Shown here: piece by piece, positions 34,261 to 46,800 of the stretch
How the letters are laid out: every line of letters begins with the position of its first letter
Position numbering within the stretch: the stretch's first letter is position 1
NCBI GenBank assembly: GCA_944472155.2
Contig: OX235275.1
Span: forward strand, 26,836,865-26,900,864
Origin: Trichobilharzia szidati
Taxonomy: Eukaryota; Platyhelminthes; Trematoda; Strigeidida; Schistosomatidae
Length of the DNA: 64,000 nt
Direction: 5' to 3'
Made by a program: the position numbers and the translations under genes
The notes under the pieces: model-generated
Seen by the model: only the letters and a program-made list of their open reading frames with translations
Database searches by the model: none
Told to the model about the DNA's origin: nothing

Positions 34261-35235
34261 TTCAAGGCAGTAATATTCCTAATGACGAATGGGAAACACC
34301 TCAGTCTGCCAGTTATCCGAGTATCACGAAATGAAATCAGGTGAGACTTGTGAGCGCATTGGTTTTGCGAAATTGGCTCAGTCCCAGTTGGAGTTGCCTT
34401 CCTTAAATGTACATATTTAGATATGATTGACAACATCAATGGCAATAAAGAAAGCAAGTGTAGTCTGGCATATGCGAAACTATCCCTCTGTATCCGCACT
34501 GTGATTTCGTAAGACGTCAACCCGTCGGGATTGATGGAACTTCCCAAGTAAATGAAGCGCTCAACGTGCTCAAACACTTCACTCCCTATTTCTAAGCTAG
34601 GAGTCAGTGTAGTCCTGTCCTGTAACATCATCTTATATTTGGTTCGAGCGAATTGCATGCCAAACATTCGCAGATTGCAGCTGAATGTGTTCAGAGGACT
34701 CTGCATTTTCTCAGCGTCCTCGCCTAGAGGGAATATCTGCATATTTCAAGTCCACGAGATTATTCCCTGGTAGCCAGTCAATTCTTGAGTCTCTGAAGTT
34801 AGTCAGTGGTAATTACATTAAGATATCCATGACGGAATTGAATAGAAACAGGGATAGTGGGCGTCCATGACGGACACCACTATTTGTCACCACTTCAGAT
34901 GACAAAACACCGTTAGTTATCACCTGACTGCATGAGTTCAAGTAGAGTGCCTTGATCAGTGCGATAAATTTTCTCAGCGAACTGTCTCAACCGTACTTAA
35001 ATACCTCTGGAGTCACTCAATCAGGTCCTGCTGCTTTGCCTCGTTTCAGACTAGTGACAGCCTTAGTAACCTCAGTTAGTGACGCAGGACCAGTGTCTAT
35101 ATCCCATTCAGGGAGGTGTTGGATGTTCGGCAGGTTGAGCGTGGCTGTAGGCCGATTGAGTTGTTCTTCAAAGTGTTCTTTCCAGCATTCCAGTCGACCA
35201 TCCTGGGAGCTAAATATGGTGCCATTTTCTTCAGT
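34261..35235 (-). mobile_element. Second LINE lineage, minus strand, unit 1 (deleted copy)
   Basis: The minus frame reads PLGEDAEKMQSPLNTFSCNL, MFGMQFARTKYKMMLQD and FEHVERFIYLGSSINPDG, the palm-thumb region of a non-LTR RT (ADDI.LLG, F.YLGS). Compared with unit 2 it lacks the segment matching about 45120-46030, including the endonuclease-distal C-terminus. Confidence 0.65.
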
Positions 35236-35821
35236 TCAGTTCATTTCAATGCAAACGAATTCGAACTATCAGCTACAACTGGTTGATCTGAATGTTATCC
35301 AACTACTCACATCACTAAATCAGTAGTATATGAGTTAAGTCATGTATTTCCGGTCTAAAAGCTTTCATGTATTAGAGTGAACACTCGGTAACCATGTTAT
35401 GTTTCGTTTCTACTGAGCATACACTGAATATGTGTTATATGATGGAGGATACCACGACTGTTTAGTTTATGTAATATAAACAAGCACAGAAACATTTAAT
35501 GACTGAGGTGATGACCAATCAATCAGTCAGTTTACTTCGACGCTCGAACAGATACATCTGCGATCTAGGATTAGAGTGGTTTCATAACTTTCAAGAACTC
35601 AAAATCACTCATGCTTTTCCTCACCAGAACATAGATAACTTCTGTTATAAAACTTTGTTTTTTGAAGCATTTATTACTATGACACGCGGTGATTGGAGTT
35701 TATGAATACGTCTGTAAAAATGTATGGGCTTACTTCTTCGGCGTCGATTTTCTACAAAAGAGAGACAAAAGAGCTGGCAGTTGAGGGACATGAGGATTAC
35801 ATTTACGCATCACTCTCTAAA

Positions 35822-36949
35822 AAACTCGTCTAGATTACTAGGTCACTAGTATTCTCTAATGAAGTACTACGGCGTACCCCAAATATTCATCAACCTTATT
35901 CAACAGCTGTACGACAACGGCACATGTCAAGTGATACACAACGGGAAACTCGGCGAGGCTTTTGGAGTAAACACAGGAGTCAGACAAGGGTGCTTATTAT
36001 CATCAATGATATTCCTAATTGTGGTGGACTGGATTATGCGTCAGACAATGGGAAACGAGAAGACAGGGATATCCTGGACCGACGTGAAGAACCTAGAAGA
36101 CCTGGATTTCGCGCGTGGATGATTTATGTTTGATGTCACACAAAATCGAAGACTTACAAGCGAAAACCGACAAACTGGTCGAAGAAGCAACCAGAGAAGA
36201 CAGGACTCCAGGTGAACATAGACAAGACGGAGGTCATGAAAATAACCAACCAACAACAACAACAGCAGCAGCAACATCCAGCGCCAATCATCAACAACGG
36301 GAGAGATTTGAAGGAGGTTACTTCATTCACTTATCTAGGGAGCATTGTCTGAACTACAGGAGGAACAAACGAGGGTGTCAAATCGAGAATCGGGAAGGCG
36401 AGAAACACATTCGTCAACCTGAAACCAATCTGGAAATCTTCCACTGTCACTCAGCATCAACAACAAAATTCGGATTTTCAATACAAACGTCAAGTCAGTC
36501 AGTTCTTCTATACGAATGGGTCAGAAACTTGGCGGGTCACAAAGAATATTCCCAACAGCCTGTTGCAGACCTTTATCAACAACTGTCTTCGTTCTATTCT
36601 ACTGAAGATCAGATGGCCGGAAAGAACAAGAACCAACAAGAAACTATGGGAGAAACAAAACAAGAACCAATCGCTCAACGAATATGCAGAATAAAGTGGA
36701 GATGGATTGGACACTCGCTGAGGAGGCCGTTGGGTGACATCGCGCGTCAGGCCCTCGAGTGGAACCCGAAAGGTAAGCAGCGAGTGGGACGTCCAAGGGT
36801 GACATGGAGGAGATCGTGTGAGGAGGAGATGAAACAGTATGGACTAACATGGATGCAAGTGAAAAATACAGCAGAAAACAGAAACAAGTGGAGGGGTGCA
36901 GTTGAAGCCCTATGTTCCACTAGGAACCAAAGGGAACAATTATAATAAT
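35822..36949 (+). mobile_element. 5'-truncated RTE LINE with 13-bp target duplication, unit 1 only
   Basis: It starts inside the RT: YYGVPQIFINLIQQLYDN, GVNTGVRQGCLLSSMIF (motif B), DLDFARG (motif C, normally FADD). A shift near 36115-36190 moves coding to other frames; a late frame keeps IKWRWIGHSLRRPLGD, GRPRVTWRRS and AVEALCSTRNQ. A CAA-rich tract at 36250-36280 lies in the middle. ATCACTCTCTAAA flanks it (35809-35821, 36950-36962), and unit 2 has the empty site at 47387-47399. Confidence 0.85.
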
Positions 36950-36962
36950 ATCACTCTCTAAA

Positions 36963-37955
36963 TGTGGCGAGTGTGAGAGCAATGTGTTATTCAACTTTCG
37001 GCCATGTAACTGCATTTCTCGAATTATTCGTGGCATGAATTGATTTCTCTTAACTCAAGCAACAAGCTGGAAAATGTCTTGATCGAAGATCTCATAAGTG
37101 ATGTTCATGCACTATTTTATCAGCACAGAGGTGACAAAGTCCATTCATCTCGGTAGCATACTTACATAGCTTCATGAAACTTATCGCTATTACCAGCCAA
37201 AGCATTTTCAACTGTCTACTATAGACTTTTGTCAGTATCTGACCTTTCAATCAACAATGAATATCACATAGCCATCCGAGAAGGACAAACAATGTCAGGC
37301 AACTAGAAAAGTGATGACAGTGAACTAGAAAAGAAACCACTCTCCAGAAGGTGTGAAGGCGGAGATGAAGATGTGTGGAATGCTGTTGACTTCTGAATTA
37401 TATCATACTGCAACCCATCTAAGAGAAGCTAAATCAGGAGCTAATATAGACATCGCTACATCAAATCAATCTCATGTTTTATCTGAAATCATATAACATC
37501 TTTTCTGTGGATCTTTCAAACCACATAAATACAGAATCGTGTATGGTATATACATGTGTAATTTTAGCTATTTTATACTGTTCAGTGACCAACTTTAGTG
37601 CATTTTACAACAAGGTGTAAATGAGTGGAAAGTGCTTTTTGTTCATGCAGTTATCTTTAGTTGTGATTATGTTGCGTCCTTCAAACTTGTTTTAGGAGTG
37701 GGGAATTATGGTAAAATGTAATTAGGTTCCATGTGTAATGTTTATGTTGTGTAAATCACCTAGAGATGATTGCACTTGCAACACGCGGTCTTTTTGAGGC
37801 GGAAGACATGTTACTTGAACGTGTGAAATGAATGACTCGCTCACTGACTGTGTTCAACCATCTAAACCGAACTCAAGTCATCGACGTTGGCATATTGAGA
37901 ATTCACTGGATGAGACAAATCCCACATTGAAGCGAACCTTTGGATATTTGATAAT
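36963..37955. other. End of tandem unit 1, no recognised gene
   Basis: Matches 47400-48400 in unit 2 at high identity. No coding or RNA signal is apparent. Confidence 0.4.
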
Positions 37956-38289
37956 ATAATGGATAGGTGGACACGGAAGCGTTTTATTTCATGCATATGT
38001 CCGTCACACCTGCCTGACATGCGAAACAATCAGTTCAGTGATTGTCAGCAAGGCGTGTGTAAATTCTTGATGGAAGTATGCCAACTATTTAGACTGGAAC
38101 CTGAATTGCTTATACTGAAGTGTTCTCAGAGACGTCCTACAACTCAGTGACTACACGGATGATATGACATACGATCTTATATCAAGACAGAAAGCTGCAT
38201 TCACTGAGGACTTCGGAATGAAGCTCTTACTCAGAATGCAGAATATTCAAACCTGTCAAATGTCAGATGGCTACAATGCTTTTGAATGC

Positions 38290-38690
38290 TTAAGGTGATT
38301 GAGATAACAGGATAATAGCAACAACTACCATCACCATCAACGAGAGAGTCATAAGACAGGTTACCTTCCTCACTTATGTAGGAAGCAGGGTTTCCGACAC
38401 AGGTGGAATGTGTGAATATTCCAACACCAGACGGAACCGAAAAGGTAGGAGATAGCTTTGTCAATGTGAAATCAGTCTGAAATCTTCTGCTCTTACTCAG
38501 CACAAGGAACAGGTTTCGGATTTTCAACACAAATGTGGAGTTAGTCAGGTCTTCTATGTGTGTCGGAAACTTGGCCATTGCGTCACGTATAGCATTTTCG
38601 ACAGCCTGCGTCAGAGTTTTATCAGCAGCAGTCTTCGCTTTCTACTGAAGATCCTGTAGCTAGAAACAACGAGGAACAAGGATCTATAAA
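38290..38690 (+). mobile_element. RTE-type LINE C-terminus, unit 2
   Basis: Counterpart of 24460-25135, with VTFLTYVGSRVSDTGG and RFRIFNTNVE-like strands split by shifts. It is ancestral to the tandem array. Confidence 0.55.
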
Positions 38691-41399
38691 TTTTCACTAG
38701 CACTAATTTTGATGCTAACCTCACGCTCAACCAAACGTAACTAGCGGACTTACCACAGGTTGGGCAATGGTGTTAAGGAGTGAGTAGAGTGAAAACTAAC
38801 ACAGATAACTTGCGCAGTCGGTGAGCACTGTATCCGTGAAACACCTGCGTACCACTCAGAAGGTGGCGTCAAAGTGATGTGACAGTAAGTAAATCTGATT
38901 ATCATAAGAGAATTACCTTCGCTCATTGGTGCTACAATGGCCAACGGTCCTGTTGAAATTTGAGTGAGAGAGAGAGAGAGAAAGACGGAGATTATATTCA
39001 GTTGAGGAATTTAATCAAACTAATTTTCAAAGGTTCCAATCCTTAATAAAAATGTTGTGTGCGAAAATGATCACTTTGTATATAACATGATAAAATATTC
39101 ATGCCCAATGTCACTTATGGTGGAGATTTCAGGTATTTAGAACTAGTGATGATACTTTCATTCACAACAATATCGGTATCATTCAATAGTGGTCTAAACT
39201 AACATGGATAACGTGACGAGAAAAGACTAGCGTTTTAGTAACGGAAAAGCTCGCCGTAATTTTACATTTTTGCCACATATGAGGTGGGCTAGACCAGCAG
39301 ACAATAAGCTATTCTGATTGGTTGAAGATTTTCCAAAGGCTAAGGCATTGGGCAGAAAGGCTGCCAACTAAGTTTACTTCCTGATCAGAAGGTTAACTAA
39401 ATCCAGACATGAGGAATAAACACTTCTACCTCTGCAGTCACTGACCTGAAGTAGTTTCTTCACTTCCTATTAATCTGTGTTCACATCCTCCTGGTAAGTC
39501 TTGTCAGTAGTACACGCCAGAATAACGACATAATCACGGTCAGCAGGCATCACAACCACAGTTCACCTTGATATCTTTAGTTCATTTATTCTCGACGGCC
39601 TCTATAGATGACCTTGTGAGTACGACGGTGTGTGCGCTTCTGTCTTTATCTCGAAATGCTTTAATATGGCCATGCACCTTCAAAGCCTGCAACCAGGTGA
39701 AATTTATTCACTGATTTCACGCGTCAAGGTATATCACAAGAACAAGTGAGACGGCGAAACCGAAAGTTCAGCGCTAATAATCGGACTGGTGTACGTGTTG
39801 ATCTACGTAGGGAGGGAGGAGTTGGAAAACCGTTATTCCAAACCAGTGACTTCGTTAGCTCCAGAGACCTAAGGGATTGAATGGCGTATGAGCCTGTTTC
39901 GGCTACTAGAAATCATGACAGCCACATAGTCACTTCAGACAATCAAACAGAAAGTATATCTGACCTCACACAAACTACTAGATTAGTGTTTAATGCATCT
40001 CTTTGTGTCTATCGTGTATTCAATATTTGATTAATTTATAATGTTTCTGGAAACAGATTGTCTGTTGAACACTATGCACATACTGTCACTTGAATGGAAT
40101 TTCGCTTGCCTCGAATGCAGTAGATTCCAGTGATTACTCATCATTTTGAAGTTTTCATACATGAGAGGTAAAAATGCGTTACTTGAATCCACACGCAAAG
40201 TAAATTTCTCGACAAGATTTCTGTCGACAAATGCCACCACAATAATCAGTATTATTTGTCATTTGGCAATGAAATAAAGAAATAAACGATTACACAGAGG
40301 ACGACATTCACCTGGTAATTTTTCCATTTCTCTATTTGATTTTGACACTGAAATTCAATATTCATTATTAAAGTGAAAGTTTACACAAGTCAAACAGTAA
40401 TCGCAATATTGGATGAATTAAGAGAAGTGATGCCTTTTTCTACGCATATCATTCTATTTAGTTGACAAATGTGAATTACCACTTGCTAGGACGGTTAAGC
40501 AGGAAGTATTAACTGAGCTGAAATTCATGCATGCTGATAGACATCAGCGAGGCGTATCCACGAGCTTGAAGAACCTCATGTCCCTACTCGGAATTGAACA
40601 AGTGTCACCTGGTGCTGCAGTCAGAAACCTTACCAATGAGTTATTCGTGCTCGTGACTTACTTCCTGTAGCTCACCATTTAAGCGTACACTGTGTTAATG
40701 ACCCAGCTGTCATGTCGAGCATGTCGCAAGCTTTACTGATAGAATTTCGTCTGCTTTCAACAAACGACTACACGCATGACACTAGTTACCGCATAGTTCT
40801 CAAACATAGTATTCCCATACAGTTTTACATGAAGTCAATCAAGTTCCAGATTGAATAGTTCAGTCTAGCTGCCTCACTGGTTGATGTGGCTTGGAATCTC
40901 AGAAGAGACATGAGTTTCTTCAAGATTTCTGATGCGCGCAGCTGATTTGTGATTTGCACGAAACCTGACTCTGAGGCTTCCTTTAGATTTTCCAGCTAGC
41001 CTGGTGATCATATTGCAAGGTGAAGTGATCGAATCTAGTGTGCAACCAACAAAATTGCAGGTGCATGGAACTAGGTGCTCCCTATTATCAATTAAGAATA
41101 TCAGTAGCAGTTGCATGCCACCAGTTTTGTGCATAGTTTCCACATAATTTTAAGATATGTAATATTTTGTATAAATAAAGTTTAACCTTTAACTGACCCA
41201 ATAAGTTTAACAAACGCTTTATCTCTTGTGCTGAAAAGTAAGAAAAGATTGCGAATTTGAGAATATTCTGCGAATATATGTTATTCATTCAGTTTACCAA
41301 GCAATCATACATGCGAGGCATTTCTCATGATAGTGGATATTGACTAATTTTAGAAAGTCAAGAACTTGTTGTACTTAAGTAGTCATCTCACTGTGTTCG

Positions 41400-41710
41400 C
41401 CAATTGACCTTCCGACTAGAACATACGGCTTCAGCAACACATCTTCTTATCACCCTGTTCTCTACAATCCACAAAATCTGACGCCGCAATTTCCCATTAG
41501 ACCTCTTCTACGCCCTCCACCATTTCGTCTGTTTCACCCTTCGAATCACTTTGAAATCGTCGGTCCAATTTCAGCTTCTTTTCGACGGCCATTCCTATGA
41601 TATTTTATTGAAGAAATCATTGCAATCTATCCAAATCCTGTTCTTACTGCGTATTTGTCAACAGAAATTTGGTTGGCTGCTACATGGGCAGGGCACCTTG
41701 TGATTAACTT
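41400..41710 (+). other. Proline-rich open stretch, unit 2
   Basis: A plus frame reads FPIRPLLRPPPFRLFHPSNH and continues to an SASFRRPF stop. The unit 1 counterpart (28940-29160) diverges strongly but keeps similar PITPFLVYH and LTAYMSAEI segments. On the minus strand the same DNA weakly resembles an RTE C-terminus. The role is unknown. Confidence 0.25.
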
Positions 41711-44700
41711 CCTCTGACCGGCAATTTAACTCATTATAATCATGAATGTTCAAAGTCAATTTCAACGCCCATACATAGAAAGAGGGATAGTGAAAATGTG
41801 GCTGTGGTTTATTACATATCTGTGGCTTTCATTTTCCTGTCTGTGGGAGTGATCAAAGTGTGCCTGGCCGTGTAAGAGTTTGAATCTGATAACTCACGCA
41901 ACTGTTTTTATGTTTGCAATAAAGTGATGTTTTAAATACACTTACCCTTTGCAGAATCTTGCATGCATCGTAAGCGATCTGGAAGACAAGAGTGAATGAA
42001 AATATTTATACGTTGATCTGCTCCTTTTTTCACGATATTCCTCATCTCTGTTTAGCCAACTAATCAAAATCAAAGTTACCTTCTGGTCAGACAGAATTCC
42101 AATAGCTGTTGATTCATGAATACACAGAAATAGTATTCATGGACGATTGTTTACTGATCATGCGACTATCAGCCAACGTAGTAAACTCGTGGTTTGATGA
42201 GAGTTGTACAAACGAAGGATGAGAGTTGATCAAGCGACTAAGAAGTTAATCTGCATATTTGCATGGTGAAGACTGACTCAATTTGTGGTTTTTGTATAGA
42301 TTCTAATAAAGAGTCTCACAATCACATCTCTCATTAGAAATTTGTTCGCCTCAGTCGTGTTGGCGTATACTCAACAAGACAGATGTTGACAGAAGTCAGT
42401 AGACACCAGTTGAAAATGATTTCTGACAAGTGCTCACCATGTTTGCGACCAACTTGGAAGAGACAATGTTGCAGAAAGCTCGAATGTGGCTCTTCATGAT
42501 CAATAAGTCAGATAGCTTCATCAATTTCAGAGTGACGAACGTCAGCCCCGTCTTTCTGATCCTGGCTGGATTTGACACCCTCAGATGTGCGCCTGTAGTT
42601 GAAACAATGAAGCCAAAATATGGGAAAAAATGACTTCCTTCGAAATTCTTCCCTCAAAATTGATTGGTGCTCGTTGTTATTAGTTGGTGATCCACATCAC
42701 CTCTGGCTACTCTATCCTCACTTGAAGACCTGACATTTAAGCTACTTTGGCCGACTTCTTGGTTTGCTCTTGTGAGCCTTTTGAATTAATGTGACATCCA
42801 ATATAAATCACCCGTGAGGTCCACATCTTCTACAGTCTCATCATCGGTTCAACGTAGTCCTGTCTTCTCGCTGCCCACACATCTAGCAATACCATCGATG
42901 ATATTAGGCAAAGTCGTCACTGTGCTCTTCGTTGTGGGTCACTTGATATGCGACATTGTCATATATCCATTGAAGGAGACTGATAGTGTTTTGATGACAT
43001 AATACTGAGAGCATTGTGCTATTGAGGAAATGTGGTAGGAGAATGTACGGACGACTACAGCCAATTGCCATCTAAATTATTGAGCACCTGACGACTTCAC
43101 ACCACGCAGCTCCAATGAAGTACTCACTTAAACTGCTCTACAACACGAGGTTGAACGGTTCAAAAGGAGTTGTCCCCTCTCAATTATGTGTGGTGTAGCT
43201 TTGCCCAAGAAGTTTGATGGCGAAATCTGCAGCAGTCGTTATTTGAAGATGAGAACAAACCCGAGAAAAGTATGTATTCGCTAAGGATGATTTCCAGGTA
43301 TATTGAGGAAATGAATTGGATTACTTATTCTCTTCAAATTTCCACACATTCTGTTTCTAGTCTGTTTCTCAACTTCTCAAATGTTGTGCTATATTTCTGC
43401 CTCCGAGCAGCATATGTGTTCAACATGCACTGAAATCTGGAGACGTCAGGATCAAAAATGGATGTTACTGTCGAGCTGTTTCTTGTGACTGCACAAGTTT
43501 AACTCTATTCTTTCGGAAATGGTGAGTAGAATTTGAATAAACAACACGATTGAACTCACCAGCTGCTGACATTTTATGTGGACCTGTAATTATAATAATA
43601 ATAATATTTATAACCATAGTGATAATAATTTTACTGCATAGATAAGTTTGCATTATCTCAGGTGCACCTGAAATTACACGTTTGCGTGGAAAGCAACAGG
43701 ACACAGATTGACAGTCGAATAGCCATATACTTCGATATCACGGAGTGAAATGGTCAAAGCACACGTCAACTTCATTCAACAGCTTTATGATAATGTCGCA
43801 TTACAAGTGGTGCGCAACGAAAACGTCGTTGATGAGGATGTCAGAGAAGGGGAAGAAAATGAGATGAGCTGCTGGAGCCCTACGTTACACTTGAGTCCTG
43901 AAGCACTAATGGTGAAACACTGTATATTCCATGGGTGATGAAGGGATATCTACTGACTGTTGTTTCCATAGCAGCAGTGATAACAGACTGTTAGTTGAGA
44001 TTCCTGATACACGCTGTGCCATCGAGCTACATAATTCAAGTGACAGTAATGTGACAAAATTGAACTGATATTAATTCACAAAATTATGTGTGCTGAATAC
44101 AGGGAAAGTGAAACTCTCAGTCACCACAGAATCCGAAACACACGCCTGTAGACTTTTCTTGAAGTGTTATATCAGATGGTCTTCAACACCGGGACGTTTG
44201 ACCAGTTCATCATCTCAAAAGGGCATTGGGGTGAAGACAAGAGTAAGACAAGGCTCTCAGCCTGAAATCACGGCCAATATTCCATTTGGCTATTAATTGG
44301 ATCAGAGTACTGGTCAGTAAGAATTAGCTTCAACATCAGGGTTAAGTAAGTCAGCTCGTTTCAGTGGGTCCGAATCTTGGCACAAATCGCTGAAAGCATC
44401 TCGTCTAGGCTACTACAGACTCTTATCAACAGCTGTCTTCGTTCCATACTGAAGATGCAACGGCCAGCAAAGAGAATCAGCAACAAGGAGGCATAGTATG
44501 CAGCTTGTCAATCAAAAACCTAATGGACATTGGAGTGGAAAGAATAAGACGTTCAACTCCAACATCCTGTTGAGTATTTGCCACTGTTTGAAGGAACCCT
44601 CACTCAAGAAATATGCAAGGCAAAACGCAAGAGGATCGAACACACACTGAGAAGACCAATGAGGGGCGTGATGCGTCAGGCCACATAGTGGAACTTGAAT

Positions 44701-45099
44701 AGGAAACGTGAATTCGAAATTGCCTATAATGGTGACATGGAGGAGATCGTGTGAGCAGCCGATCAGATTTTATGAGTATTCGTCGAGTCAATCAGCAGAG
44801 GAGCAGCATTGGGAGATGACGAAATGGAAATGTGCTGTTGAAACCACATATTCCTCCTGGAATCCAAGGCAGTAATATTCTTGAACTGACAAATAACTGT
44901 GACTTTCACTGGACAATGAAGCTTGAAATCATTGTAAATCGTGGAGTAAATGACGAATGGGAAACACTTCAGTCTTTCAGTTATCCGAGTATCACGAAAT
45001 GAAATCAGGTGAGACTTGTCAGCACATTTGCTGTGTGAAGTTGGCTCAGTCCCAGGTGGAGTTGCCTTCCTTAAATGTACATAATTAGATATGTGTGAC

Positions 45100-46800
45100 A
45101 CTATGAATGGTAATCTAGAAAGCAAGCATAGACTAATAATTCAACATAATACTGATTGGGACTGACTGATATGAGAAGTCGAATGCCGTTCATGTCAATT
45201 ACTACTGCTTGATAACCATATCGAAGTGATGTCACTACCGTGGGCCACTATCCGTTTCACCCTTTTGGAGCCAAACTCACTAGCCGAATTTAGGGCTCAG
45301 TTCTGTTTGTCTGTCTGTTTTCGACATAGAAGTTTGCACTGATGTGGAGCAGTTCAAGTCACTACACTCCGTGTTGCACACAAAACAAGAGAAGTAAATG
45401 GAATAAATGCATAATAGAGACAGTTAGCAGGAATGTGAGACAAAGCATTAGTTATAACGAGAAACAATATAGTTTCATTGGAAAGTATAAATCACAAGGA
45501 GTGGATGCATCTGTGCCACTGAGGACGATTCCGTGCCGTATCACCAATTGTCTCCAGCCACTGGTTTTTACTGTCCCGAGGACCCCAACCAGGAAGCCTA
45601 CACCTTCCTACTTGGCTGGCTTCAACTAACTGTTGTGGATTTCGTTGACTGGTGCACTGTTTAGGTTTGACCACCGCTAGCTCTCTTCCAGCCTGACCCT
45701 ATGTCAACTTATACTGTCCATTGTTGAGGAAGGCGATGAGCAGGTATGCGTTAAACATGTCCCAACAATCTCAGTCGATGTAACTCCACAGCCTCGTCGA
45801 TTGATTTTTCCTGTTCACCTAGCACTCGACGCCTAACCTCAATATTTCTCACCTTCTTATACCACTTCACACTGGAGGTAAAACATAGGCACCTATGATC
45901 AGAGACAGCTAGTTGTTTCGTGTCTTCCACTCTCAATGGCCATGTCTTGCTCACAGTCATAGAGGAGGATGGAGTGGACTGCCGAGCAGTACAACCGCCC
46001 TTCGGTCGATAGCCAGATATCACGTCTACACCAGCGATGGCGTAATCTGGCATATGCGGAACTATCCCTCTGTATCCGTACTGAGATTTCGTCAGACATC
46101 AACCCGTCGGGATTAATGGAACTTCCCAAATAAGTGAAGCGCTCAACGTGCTCGAACACTTCACTTTCTATTTCTAAGCTAGGAGTCAGTGTAGTCCTGT
46201 CCTGTAACATCATCTTATATTTGGTGCGAGCGAATTGCATGCCAAACATTCGCAGATTGCAGCTGAATGTGTTCAGAGGACTCTGCATTTTCTCAGCGTC
46301 CTCGCCTAGAGGGAATATCTGCATATTTCAAGTCCACGAGATTATTCCCTGGTAGCCAGTCAATTCTTGAGTCTCTGAAGTTAGTCAGTGGTAATTCCAT
46401 TAAGATATCTATGACGGAATTGAATAGAAACAGGGATAGTGGGTATCCCTGACGGACACCACTATTTGTCACCACTTCAGATGACAAATCACCGTTAGTT
46501 ATCACCTGGCTGCATGAGTTCAAGTAGAGTGCCTTGATCAGTGCGATACATTTTCTCAGCGAACTGTCTCAACCGTACTTAAATACCTTTGAAGCCACTC
46601 CATCAGGTCCTGCTGCTTCGCCTCGTTTCAGGCTAGTGACAGACATAGTAACCTCAGTTAGTGACGCAGGACCAGTGTCTATATCCCATTCAGGGAGGTG
46701 TTGAATGTTCGGCAGGTTGAGCGTGGCTGTAGGCCGATTGAGTTGTTCTTCAAAGTGTTCTTTCCAGCATTCCAGTCGTCTATCCTGGGAGCTAAATATG
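45100..46800 (-). mobile_element. Second LINE lineage, minus strand, unit 2 (longer copy)
   Basis: Minus frames read PLGEDAEKMQSPLNTFSCNL, FTYLGSSINPDGL, CEQD/WPLRVED, DHRCLCF, VRRRVLGEQEKSIDEAVELH, LRLLGHV, then GRCRLPGWGPRDSKNQWLET and RNRPQWHRCIHSL. This is the end of a non-LTR polyprotein abundant in schistosomes. Unit 1 (34261-35235) has a large internal deletion. Confidence 0.75.

Larger units (their letters stand above)
22920..37955. repeat. Tandem unit 1 (~15 kb)
   Basis: Landmarks recur in order in units 1, 2 and 3: GACTGGAACCTG at 23750, 38094 and 49806; the CTCACGCTCAACCA block at 26063, 38718 and 51240; the micro-exon candidates; and GCACAGAAACAT at 35485/47062. The period is about 11.6-14.3 kb because of insertions private to each unit. 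Unit 1 has an extra SINE, an extra RTE and a PLE RT fragment. Confidence 0.8.

Noticed and set aside
36115..36945. 276-codon frame as a new protein
   Set aside because: It reads out-of-frame RTE sequence at its start (including a CAA-rich tract) and true RTE C-terminus at its end; it is one decayed LINE.
42080..42105. 26-bp block with AACAG acceptor and GTAAC donor as another micro-exon
   Set aside because: No pyrimidine tract, not a multiple of three, and the unit 1 donor is AT instead of GT.
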